DNA of 14,933 bases, from NCBI GenBank assembly GCA_045650705.1, contig JAZRRK010000054.1, forward strand, positions 1 through 14,933. The letters run 5' to 3'. The stretch's first letter is position 1; the number at the start of each line of letters is the position of its first letter. The DNA comes from UMGS1781 sp045650705 (GTDB lineage: Bacteria > Bacillota > Clostridia > TANB77 > CAG-508). Made by a program: the position numbers and the translations under genes. The notes below the pieces were generated by a model, which did not search any database, was not told where the DNA came from, and saw nothing but the letters and a program-made list of their open reading frames with translations. Shown piece after piece: positions 8,901-14,933 of the stretch.

Positions 8901-11900
8901 AATTCATATAAAATCTTATTTTTCTCTTTTTCAGATAACACACAAATTTCTGATAATTTTATATCTAAATTATCTAATAGAGCATTTAAAATATTAGTGT
9001 AATGGTTTGATAAGTTTTCAATAAAAGGTTTATTAAACAGTTTTGTACAATATTCAAAAGATAAATTTAACATATTATCTGCAGGTACTATTTCTAAAGA
9101 CAAATCAAACTTAGAAATTTTAGTATCTGGAAGATAGTACTTAGCATTTATTCCATCAAAATTAACAGGTGTATATCCATTATTTTGATATATAAACATA
9201 GTATCAAATAAGGGATTTCTACTTGTGTCTTTACGAATATTTAATTTATTTACCAGTTCATCAAAAGGATAATCTTGGTATTTATAATTTTTTAAGCAAG
9301 TATCTTTAATAGAACATAAAAAGTCTCTAAAAGATAAATCACAATTTACTTTAGCTTTAATAGGTAAAGAATTTATAAAAACACCAATAATATTATATAG
9401 TTCTGCAATATTTCTACCAACTATAGGCGAACCAACTATTATATCTTCTTGTCCAGTATACTTTGCAAGTAATATGTAATATGCACTTAAAAGGAACATA
9501 TATGGAGTAACTCCTAAAGTTTTACATATATTGTTTAATTTATTTGTTATTTCTTCGTTAATTTCACTATATACTTTATTACCTTCATAAGATTTAATAG
9601 CAGGTCTAGGGTAATTTGTAGGCATATTTAAAACAGGTATATCATCAGAAAAGTGGCTTATCCAATAACTTTCAGCTTCTTTGAAAGCATCAGAAGAAAG
9701 CTTACCATTTTCCCAAACGGCAAAGTCTTTATACGAAATATTTAATTTATTTAAAGTTTTATTATTATATAATTTACAAAGCTCATCCACAAAAATAGAT
9801 AAAGATGTACCATCAGATATGATATGATGCATATCTAAGAATAAAGCAGCTTTTTCAGTATCTATTTTAATCAATTTTGCTCTAAACAGGGGAGCTACAG
9901 ATAAATCAAAAGGTTTAACAAAGTCTTTGAAATCTTGTGTTAAATTATCATAGGTTGAAGTTTCTAATGATATATCTAGTTTAAAGTCTAACGTATCTTG
10001 CACTTTTTGAACAATATTATTATTAACAGCTTCAAAATATGTACGTAAGGAATCATGCCTTTTAATTAAAACATTTAAACAATTTTCTAATTTATTAATA
10101 TCAGGTATTTTATCTAATATTATACCACCAGGAATATTATATAATATAGAGTTTTCTCCAGACATAATTGAAGAAAGATATATTCTTTTTTGTGCTGAAG
10201 ATAAAGGGTAATATTCCATTTTTTTAGCAGGTTTAATACTAGTTTTTTTATTCGTATCCACTTGAGCAGAAATTATATCAGATAAATCACTTATAATTGG
10301 ATTTTCTAATATATCTTTTACAAATATTTGAACATTAAATTCATTTTGAATTTGAGCACATAAGTTTATAGAAGATAAAGAATCTCCCCCAAGTTCAAGG
10401 AAGTTGTCGTCTATGCTAATTATATTAATATTTAATAAATCTTTTAATAATTTAATTAATTTAGCATCAAAATTATTTCTAGGTAATAATATTTCTACTT
10501 TTGTATTTAAAGATTGAGGTTCAGGTAATTTCTTTACATCTACTTTTCCATTAGTATTTATAGGTAATGAATCTAATTGTATTAAATATGTTGGTATAGA
10601 ATAATAAGGTAAATATTCTGTAAGCCAAGTTCTCAAAGAATCTGTTTCAATTTTATTATCAGCAGAAAAATAAGAACAAATCACCTTTTCATTATTTATA
10701 GTTTTAACTATGGTAATACACTCTTTTATGTTTTCGAAGTCGTTAACTTTAAGGGTTATTTCATTTAATTCAACTCTAAAACCTCTAATTTTAACTTGAT
10801 TATCTACCCTACCAATAAAATCAAGTTTTCCATCGGGTAACCATTTAACTAAATCACCAGTTTTATATAGTTTTCCTTCTCCAAAAGGGTTATCTATAAA
10901 TTTTTCAGCAGTAAATTCATTATTATTTAAATAACCTTGGCTAACGCCATCTCCACCTACAAGTAATTCACCAGGTATGCCAATTGGTAATAATTTAAGT
11001 GTATCAGATACAATATAGCAGGTTGAATTAGCAATAGGGAAACCAATAGGAATGGAATCTTTATAAAATCCATCTATTGTAAAACAAGTTGAAAATGTAG
11101 TATTTTCAGTAGGCCCATAACCATTAATTATAGTTAATTCAGGACAAGATTTTTTCACAGAATTAATATGTTTTGGAGAAAGAACATCTCCACCTGTAAG
11201 GAGAACTCGGGCAGTTCTAAACATGGCAGGGTTATTTTCAGATAATTGATTAAATAATGGTGCAGTAAGCCAAAGAATTGTAATTCCATTATTAATTAAA
11301 TATCTTTCTAACAAAGTTGGGTCTAACAAATCTTGTTTTTTAATTATATATAATTCAAAACCATTAAGTAATGAACCCCAAATTTCAAAAGTACAAGCAT
11401 CAAAAACAATGGAACCTGTTTGCAAAATTCTTTCATGATTTCCAAATTTTATAAAATTAGTATTCTTTACAAGCCTAACAATATTTTTGTGTAAAACCAT
11501 AACACCTTTTGGATTGCCTGTAGACCCTGAGGTATACATTATATAAGCACAATTAGTACTTGAAATATTAGAAGGTAAATTATTTATTGAATTATTATAT
11601 AGTTCAATATTAGATAAATCTATACAAATCACATTAGAGCATGATTTTAGTTTATATTTTAAATTTAAAGAAGAAAGAACAATAGAAGCGGAAGAATCTT
11701 TTAGCATAAAGTTTATACGACTATCTGGATAATTTATGTCTATAGGCATATAAATAGCACCACATTTTAAAATGCTTAAAATAGCTATAATAGATTCTAA
11801 TGATTTATCAAGAAAAATTCCAACTACTTCATTCTTTTTGACTCCATTTTTCCTTAAATGGTGTGCTAAACTATTGGCCTTTTCATTTAATTCCTTATAA

Positions 11901-13354
11901 GTTAATTTTTTATCCTCAAAAACAACGGCAACATTATCAGGAGTTTTTTCTACTTGTTCTTCAAATAGTTGTACAACAGTTTTATCTTTTGGATAGTCTA
12001 CTTTTGTATTGTTGAATATATTTAATATTTCTTCTTTCTCTTCAGGAGTCACAATTTCTAAATCATTAATTAAAATAGCATTATTTTCTAAAATTTGATT
12101 AATAATATTTAAAATTCTCTCATGAATTTTTAATATATCTTGTTCTCCATATTTAGCAGTTTGATAATCATAAGCAATATTGATATTACCAGTATCATTC
12201 ATATCATATATATGAACATCCATATCTTCAGAAATATGCTCATTAGGGATCCACTCAATATCAAATGGAGTTTCTGAAGTTTGAGCTGTACTACGAACAT
12301 TTTGATAAGACATTAAGAAATTATATAAATTTGGTATCTTATTATTTTTTTGTCTCAAATCTTCAAGTAAAGATAAATAAGAATATTTTTGATGTTTAAA
12401 TATATTAAACAAATCTGATGAAATAGATGAAGCTAAATCAGCAAATTTGATATTATCTTTCAATGAAATTTTTACAGGAACAGTATTAATAAACATACCA
12501 GAAGTACGTTTTTCTTTTACATTACTACGATTTAATACAGGTGTTCCAATAACAAATTCATCTAAAGCAGATACTCTACCTATGTAAATAGAGAATACTG
12601 CCATAAAAAAGTTAAATAATGAAACTTTTGAATTTTTACAAAATTCATTAATAGTACTAATAAATTCTTTTGAAAGGGTAAATTGTTTCCTTTGAGCCTT
12701 TCCATCAGAATTTTTTTGTTCTTCTGTTTTGCAAGATGGAATAGAAGCAACGTCAGGAATTGTTGTAAACATATTATTCCAAAATGTTTTATCTTTCATA
12801 AATCTATCACTATTAAAATATTCTTTTTCAGAATTAATATAATCAATATAAGATGGGTAAACTATGTCATCTATGCTTTCATTTTTTAGTAAACGAGTGT
12901 AAATTTTAATGATTTCAGAACCACCTAAACCTGCACTCCAAGCATCAGAAATAAGATGGTGCATATTAACAATGAAACCACCATGGCCATCAGGAAATTT
13001 AATCATTTTATAAACAAAAAGAAGAGAATCTAAAACATTAAATGCTTTTGTGGCAATTTGTTTCTCAAGTTCTTTTAAATCTTTATTAGAGAAAACTTCA
13101 ATAGTTTCAACTGAAAATTGAGAGTAAGGCTCCACATATTGTTGAACCTTATTATTTTGCAGTATAAATTTAAGTCTAAAACTATCGCTTTTCTCAACAA
13201 ATATATTTATAGCTTGTTCTAAAAGAGAAAAATCAACTTTTTCAGGTACAATAACAGTACCAGTAATATTCTCAATAGGAGTACCTTTATAAAATTCCTC
13301 AGTAAACCATATTAGTTTTTGAGGGTTAGTTAAACCATAAAGAAGTTTTTCCAT
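5906..13354 (-). CDS. two-module NRPS with terminal reductase (C-A-T-C-A-T-R)
   Basis: A 2482-aa cytosolic assembly line. Residues are numbered from the ATG at 13354. Order: C1 (1-435), A1 (460-945), T1 (Ser992), C2 (1047-1470), A2 (1498-1985), T2 (Ser2033), reductase (2108-2482). All key motifs are intact, so it should be active after phosphopantetheinylation by an enzyme encoded elsewhere. A leading C domain with no upstream NRPS gene suggests a starter C that acylates the first amino acid from an acyl-CoA or acyl-ACP. The reductase would release the chain as an aldehyde. Specificity codes read valine then glycine, predicting N-acyl-Val-Gly-al. Reductase-ended NRPSs of this build are known from gut Clostridia as makers of dipeptide aldehydes and related pyrazinones. 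The start at 13354 is favoured by AGGTGG at 13365-13360 and by the promoter. The downstream kinase is 2 nt away. Confidence 0.95.
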   Translation of the reverse strand: MEKLLYGLTNPQKLIWFTEEFYKGTPIENITGTVIVPEKVDFSLLEQAINIFVEKSDSFRLKFILQNNKVQQYVEPYSQFSVETIEVFSNKDLKELEKQIATKAFNVLDSLLFVYKMIKFPDGHGGFIVNMHHLISDAWSAGLGGSEIIKIYTRLLKNESIDDIVYPSYIDYINSEKEYFNSDRFMKDKTFWNNMFTTIPDVASIPSCKTEEQKNSDGKAQRKQFTLSKEFISTINEFCKNSKVSLFNFFMAVFSIYIGRVSALDEFVIGTPVLNRSNVKEKRTSGMFINTVPVKISLKDNIKFADLASSISSDLFNIFKHQKYSYLSLLEDLRQKNNKIPNLYNFLMSYQNVRSTAQTSETPFDIEWIPNEHISEDMDVHIYDMNDTGNINIAYDYQTAKYGEQDILKIHERILNIINQILENNAILINDLEIVTPEEKEEILNIFNNTKVDYPKDKTVVQLFEEQVEKTPDNVAVVFEDKKLTYKELNEKANSLAHHLRKNGVKKNEVVGIFLDKSLESIIAILSILKCGAIYMPIDINYPDSRINFMLKDSSASIVLSSLNLKYKLKSCSNVICIDLSNIELYNNSINNLPSNISSTNCAYIMYTSGSTGNPKGVMVLHKNIVRLVKNTNFIKFGNHERILQTGSIVFDACTFEIWGSLLNGFELYIIKKQDLLDPTLLERYLINNGITILWLTAPLFNQLSENNPAMFRTARVLLTGGDVLSPKHINSVKKSCPELTIINGYGPTENTTFSTCFTIDGFYKDSIPIGFPIANSTCYIVSDTLKLLPIGIPGELLVGGDGVSQGYLNNNEFTAEKFIDNPFGEGKLYKTGDLVKWLPDGKLDFIGRVDNQVKIRGFRVELNEITLKVNDFENIKECITIVKTINNEKVICSYFSADNKIETDSLRTWLTEYLPYYSIPTYLIQLDSLPINTNGKVDVKKLPEPQSLNTKVEILLPRNNFDAKLIKLLKDLLNINIISIDDNFLELGGDSLSSINLCAQIQNEFNVQIFVKDILENPIISDLSDIISAQVDTNKKTSIKPAKKMEYYPLSSAQKRIYLSSIMSGENSILYNIPGGIILDKIPDINKLENCLNVLIKRHDSLRTYFEAVNNNIVQKVQDTLDFKLDISLETSTYDNLTQDFKDFVKPFDLSVAPLFRAKLIKIDTEKAALFLDMHHIISDGTSLSIFVDELCKLYNNKTLNKLNISYKDFAVWENGKLSSDAFKEAESYWISHFSDDIPVLNMPTNYPRPAIKSYEGNKVYSEINEEITNKLNNICKTLGVTPYMFLLSAYYILLAKYTGQEDIIVGSPIVGRNIAELYNIIGVFINSLPIKAKVNCDLSFRDFLCSIKDTCLKNYKYQDYPFDELVNKLNIRKDTSRNPLFDTMFIYQNNGYTPVNFDGINAKYYLPDTKISKFDLSLEIVPADNMLNLSFEYCTKLFNKPFIENLSNHYTNILNALLDNLDIKLSEICVLSEKEKNKILYEFNNTKVNYSKDKTISQLFEEQASKSPNKTAVVFGDEKLTYKELNEKANSLAHYLRNNGIGRNDIVGIMVNRSLEMIIAILAVLKAGGAYTPIDPEYPKDRITYMLKNSNAKLLLTQKHLNEYMDFENCINIDLNNTKLYNLDKINLPCVNTSDDLIYVIYTSGSTGLPKGVMLKHQNINNFIAGVLQEFNFTSQDTIVSITTISFDIFVLESLLPLLNGIKMVIASEEEQTDIKLFNDLCKKNNVNIIQTTPSRLQAMLNDSSVSSFIKNIKYTLVGGEPFPPALLEKLSTICSTKIYNMYGPTETAVWSSLKELSSDKKITIGKPIANTQMYILDKYNMPLPVGVPGELFIAGDGVCKGYFNNIELTKKVFVNNPFIENTLMYKTGDLCQLSLNGEIEYLGRIDNQVKIRGLRIELGEIENKILSYHSIKEACVIKQTINNRDFISAYITANAKVNINILKKHLSNSLPKYMIPSYFTVLEELPHTPNGKINKKVLPLPKEVLNTDKEITYIAPKTDLEKKFVSIWEQILNISPIGITDNFFELGGDSILAMNLNIELKSITDSISYADIFKFPTISELIKKSKSKDEEYDFKYLEKNYDKYSDLLNLNNKVPKLFSLKYKSSGNILLTGATGFLGMHVIDSYIKNEHGNIYCLVREEPGLTSQAKLHQKLNYYFGTKYDKLIGKRIFAITGDICKPGFGLSQNELLNLSNNIDIVINTAARVLHYGVYSDFYNTNVKSVKHAIDFCKSFEKKLYHISTLSVSGNGIDSTAIKQNMQNKSYFKESSLYIGQSLENVYIRSKFEAECLVLDSILEGLDAYILRVGNLMPRFKDGIFQDNVTENAFINRMTSFAQIGAIPEYIKDEYLEFTPIDLTANSIIKLITHPNSNNRIFHLFNNNHIYLDKCMKYFKMLNPDFKILTDDEFKKLIKSILNNKKKKELLSSLMNDLDKNLRLMYQTDISIKSDVTIKYLSKIGFSWPKISDKYLTRFINLLRSVI
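5909..7042 (-). other. NRPS terminal thioester reductase domain
   Basis: A short-chain-dehydrogenase-type fold starts with the NADP-binding TGATGFLG (2114-2121). The catalytic set is visible as Thr2244 in HISTLS and Tyr2282/Lys2286 in YIRSK. This domain reduces the T2-bound thioester with NADPH and frees an aldehyde; some relatives go on to the alcohol. There is no thioesterase domain, so reductive release is the only visible exit. Confidence 0.9.
7145..10219 (-). other. NRPS module 2: C2-A2-T2, predicted glycine
   Basis: C2 carries HHIISDG (1176-1182), the active peptide-bond motif. A2 has YTSGSTGLPKG (1644-1654), YGPTE (1785-1789), YKTGD (1868-1872) and Lys1975. The code residues are Asp1690, Ile1691, Leu1694, Gln1733, Leu1759, Gly1761, Met1784, Val1792, Trp1793, Lys1975, that is DILQLGMVWK. 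This is close to the glycine code DILQLGLIWK. T2 has LGGDSI with Ser2033. No epimerase or methyltransferase domain is present in either module. Confidence 0.83.
10250..13354 (-). other. NRPS module 1: C1-A1-T1, predicted valine with N-acylation
   Basis: C1 has the catalytic HHLISDAW (132-139). A1 has YTSGSTGNPKG (607-617), GYGPTE (745-750), YKTGD (830-834) and the A10 lysine Lys937. Aligning to the GrsA phenylalanine domain by eye gives the ten-residue code Asp652, Ala653, Phe656, Trp695, Leu719, Gly721, Gly745, Thr753, Phe754, Lys937, that is DAFWLGGTFK. This belongs to the well-known valine group (DAFWIGGTFK in gramicidin/surfactin-type synthetases). T1 carries LGGDSL with Ser992 for the phosphopantetheine arm. 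The acyl donor for C1 is unknown. Confidence 0.85.
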
Positions 13355-13359
13355 AGTTA

Positions 13360-13366
13360 CCACCTG
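13360..13366 (-). promoter_or_regulatory. ribosome binding site deciding the NRPS start
   Basis: On the - strand CAGGTGG lies 5 nt before the ATG at 13354. The in-frame ATGs at 13399 and 13375 have no Shine-Dalgarno sequence; the first overlaps the -10 region of the promoter and cannot be in that transcript, and the second would be within about 10 nt of the transcript start. The protein from 13354 begins at the normal first strand of a C domain. Confidence 0.75.
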
Positions 13367-13389
13367 TTCTGACATTTTTTTACAGACAT

Positions 13390-13418
13390 AGTATATCATT
13401 AAAATATTAATAAATCAA
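13390..13418 (-). promoter_or_regulatory. promoter of the NRPS-kinase operon
   Basis: Read on the - strand: TTGATT (13418-13413), a 17-bp spacer, then TATACT (13395-13390). Transcription would start near 13383, leaving a leader of about 30 nt before the NRPS ATG. The spacer includes a short AT-only dyad (ATTAA, 4 nt, TTAAT at 13398-13411) that may be chance. No riboswitch-sized leader is present. Confidence 0.65.
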
Positions 13419-13425
13419 TAAAAAA

Positions 13426-13454
13426 AGGTTTAAAAACAGGTAAAAAGGTAAAAA
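13426..13454 (+). repeat. short AGGT-A-rich direct repeats in the divergent intergenic region
   Basis: Three spaced AGGT units, each followed by an A run, start near 13426 (AGGTTTAAAAAC), 13438 (AGGTAAAA) and 13446 (AGGTAAAA). They lie upstream of the NRPS -35 box and just before the protease ribosome site, so they could be a regulator site for either gene, or simply low-complexity sequence. Confidence 0.3.
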
Positions 13455-13474
13455 TAAGTTAAGGAGGGAAATAT

Positions 13475-14593
13475 ATGTATGGATACGAAAAAAGAGAGAG
13501 TAAAATGAAAAGAGTTCTAGGAACAATATTATTAATGATAATAGTATCTATTACTAGCATATATTTATATAAAATATATAGCGATATAAATGTAGGACAA
13601 GTCCGTTCAGATAATGAAAACACAGGAACTGCAATTCGTTTATCAACTGAAAATACCCTGGAAAATAATATATCAACAACACTAGAGGATACAACAAAAT
13701 GTGTAGTTGGAATATCAAAGATAAAAAATAAAGGTGATTCTATTCTATCTACAAATGCAACTGAAGATTTAAGTTTAGGAACAGGGATTATAGTTTCAGA
13801 TAACGGATATATTGTAACAAATTGGCACTTGGCAGGAAATAAATTCAGTTCATGCTATGTAACTCTAGAAGATGGGAATGTATATAATGGAAGCACAGTA
13901 TGGGCAGATAGTGATTTAGATTTAGCAATAGTAAAGATAAGTGCAAGCGGATTAGATTATTTAACTTTAGGGGATTCTGACAAGATTATAGTAGGTGAAA
14001 AAGTTTATGCAATAGGAAATCCTATAGGAGTTGAATTTCAAAGAACAGTAACATCTGGAATAATTAGTGGACTTAATAGAACAATAAAACTGGAAGAAGA
14101 TAATTCATCCAGTTATATGGAAGGGCTTATACAAACAGATGCAAGTATAAACCAAGGAAATAGTGGAGGTCCATTAATAAATGAAATTGGAGAAGTAATT
14201 GGAATTAACTCAGTAAAAATAGAATCTGCTGAAGGAATAGGGTTTGCAATACCAATAAATGTAGTAAAACCAATTATCGAAAGAATATTAAGCGGAGAAA
14301 AATTTACAGTAGCAACACTTGGAATATTTGCATATGATAAAAACGTAATACCATACTTAAATGAGAATATAAACTTTGAAAATGGAATATATGTAGCACA
14401 AGTAAAATTAGACGGAGCAGCCAATAACATGCTAAAAGAAGGAGATATAATAACAAAAATAGATGAAGTAGAATTAAACAAAATCAATGACCTAAGAAAA
14501 TATATCTTCACAAAAAATGCAGGAGACATAGTAAAACTAACAGTAATGCGTAACAACAATGAAATACAGCTAGAGATAAAATTGTCACACTAG
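13475..14593 (+). CDS. htrA: membrane-anchored HtrA/DegP-type serine protease with one PDZ domain
   Basis: A 372-aa protein with a short cytoplasmic N-terminus, one membrane anchor (about 13-33), a Ser/Thr/Asn-rich linker (40-75), a trypsin-like domain (75-270) and a C-terminal PDZ domain (280-370). The catalytic triad is His118 in VTNWHLA (Trp where Ala is usual), Asp149 in DLDLAIVKI, and Ser230 in QGNSGGP. The architecture is that of clostridial HtrA, which acts on the outer face of the membrane in protein quality control. The start is chosen by AAGGAGGG at 13461-13468; an alternative ATG at 13505 has only a weak AG-rich upstream stretch. I do not see a clear -10/-35 pair for it in the 120-nt gap shared with the NRPS. 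It is divergent from the NRPS. A role linked to the NRPS product is possible but unproven; a housekeeping role is equally plausible. Confidence 0.9.
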   Translation: MYGYEKRESKMKRVLGTILLMIIVSITSIYLYKIYSDINVGQVRSDNENTGTAIRLSTENTLENNISTTLEDTTKCVVGISKIKNKGDSILSTNATEDLSLGTGIIVSDNGYIVTNWHLAGNKFSSCYVTLEDGNVYNGSTVWADSDLDLAIVKISASGLDYLTLGDSDKIIVGEKVYAIGNPIGVEFQRTVTSGIISGLNRTIKLEEDNSSSYMEGLIQTDASINQGNSGGPLINEIGEVIGINSVKIESAEGIGFAIPINVVKPIIERILSGEKFTVATLGIFAYDKNVIPYLNENINFENGIYVAQVKLDGAANNMLKEGDIITKIDEVELNKINDLRKYIFTKNAGDIVKLTVMRNNNEIQLEIKLSH

Positions 14594-14636
14594 GGACTTA
14601 TCTTAAAAAGTTATCTATAGAAAAAGTATTACCTTC

Positions 14637-14665
14637 TTGTTTTAAAAATAAATTTATATTATAAT
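14637..14665 (+). promoter_or_regulatory. promoter of the alkaline-phosphatase-family gene
   Basis: TTGTTT (14637-14642) and a perfect TATAAT (14660-14665) are 17 bp apart, 28 nt before the ATG at 14693. The AAGGAGG ribosome site is at 14681-14687. The remaining part of the gap after the protease gene (14594-14636) shows no strong terminator. Confidence 0.65.
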
Positions 14666-14692
14666 ATAACAAAGTAAAGCAAGGAGGTATTT

Positions 14693-14933
14693 ATGAAGCA
14701 AGAAATAATATATCCAAATTATGATAATTGTGTATTGAACCTTATAACATCTGTACTTAAATATTATAATGTTGAAACAAAGTATAAGGGAAATAAAAAT
14801 TTAGATGAAATCTTAAAGAAAAATTTTAAAAATGTGGTAGTGTTTATATTAGATGGGATGGGAAGTAATCTTTTAGAATCCACATGTCCAGATGGATTTT
14901 TTTCTAGTAATAAAATAGAAGACATAACTTCTG
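14693..14933 (+). CDS. alkaline-phosphatase-superfamily protein, N-terminal part (3' end outside window)
   Basis: Eighty residues are visible before the window ends. The start is fixed by AAGGAGG five bases upstream of ATG. After a helical leader (YDNCVLNLITSVLKYYNVET) comes VVVFILDGMGSNLLES, the metal-binding strand of the alkaline phosphatase / nucleotide pyrophosphatase superfamily, whose Asp in LDGMG is a metal ligand. In such proteins the nucleophile Ser/Thr would follow a little further on, near the place where the window stops (ITS). Likely a phosphodiesterase or phosphatase; substrate unknown. It has its own promoter and is not obviously part of the NRPS locus. Confidence 0.75.
   Translation, partial: MKQEIIYPNYDNCVLNLITSVLKYYNVETKYKGNKNLDEILKKNFKNVVVFILDGMGSNLLESTCPDGFFSSNKIEDITS

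Noticed and set aside
5906..13354. Pyrazinone-forming dipeptide aldehyde synthase (aureusimine type)
   Set aside because: Those enzymes are A-T-C-A-T-R and leave a free amine for cyclisation. Here an intact C domain precedes A1, so the amine is probably acylated.
13355..13399. A longer NRPS with 15 extra N-terminal residues starting at 13399
   Set aside because: No ribosome site; the ATG overlaps the -10 region of the likely promoter, and the first C-domain strand begins normally at the ATG at 13354.
14594..14692. Possible riboswitch or small RNA in the gap after the protease gene
   Set aside because: Only 99 nt, mostly promoter and ribosome site of the next gene; no stable hairpin or conserved RNA motif was seen.
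1..14933. CRISPR arrays, tRNA or rRNA genes, insertion sequences
   Set aside because: No regularly spaced direct repeats, no tRNA/rRNA-like segments, and no transposase or terminal inverted repeats were found.

Overview
The window is strongly AT-rich. Its codon use (AGA, ATA, TTA, AAA), AGGAGG-type ribosome sites and gene families fit a low-GC Firmicute of class Clostridia. Gut association is an inference, resting mainly on the NRPS type, which resembles the reductase-terminated NRPSs of gut Clostridia. No species is claimed.

Left part (1-4069, + strand). It opens with the C-terminal end of an SMC/YhaN-like ATPase. Next is a promoter whose -35/-10 spacer carries a perfect 8-bp inverted repeat, a likely operator. 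It drives a short operon: a 172-aa unknown protein, a 61-aa unknown protein, and a VirD4/TraG coupling ATPase broken by a one-base insertion exactly in its Walker A motif. No relaxase, VirB4, VirB6 or integrase is seen, so this looks like a piece or remnant of a conjugative element. A hairpin and a HAD-family 5'-nucleotidase-like gene follow. The strand switches at a bidirectional terminator.

Middle part (4095-13354, - strand). A two-gene operon holds a 2482-aa nonribosomal peptide synthetase (C-A-T-C-A-T-R) and, only 2 nt downstream, a seven-TM PAS histidine kinase with no partner response regulator. Specificity residues read by eye give DAFWLGGTFK (valine type) for A1 and DILQLGMVWK (glycine type) for A2. 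With an N-terminal C domain and a C-terminal thioester reductase, the predicted product is an N-acyl-Val-Gly aldehyde (a glycinal) or the corresponding alcohol. A good sigma-A-type promoter upstream fixes the start at 13354, not at earlier in-frame ATGs.

Right part (13475-14933, + strand). Divergent from the NRPS lies a membrane-anchored HtrA-type serine protease with one PDZ domain. After it, with its own promoter, comes the start of an alkaline-phosphatase-superfamily gene cut by the window edge.

The most interesting unit is the NRPS-kinase operon with the divergent HtrA protease: a possible small-molecule protease inhibitor or signal, a co-translated membrane sensor, and a surface protease next to it. 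Functional links among the three are inference. No phosphopantetheinyl transferase, exporter or response regulator is present in the window.
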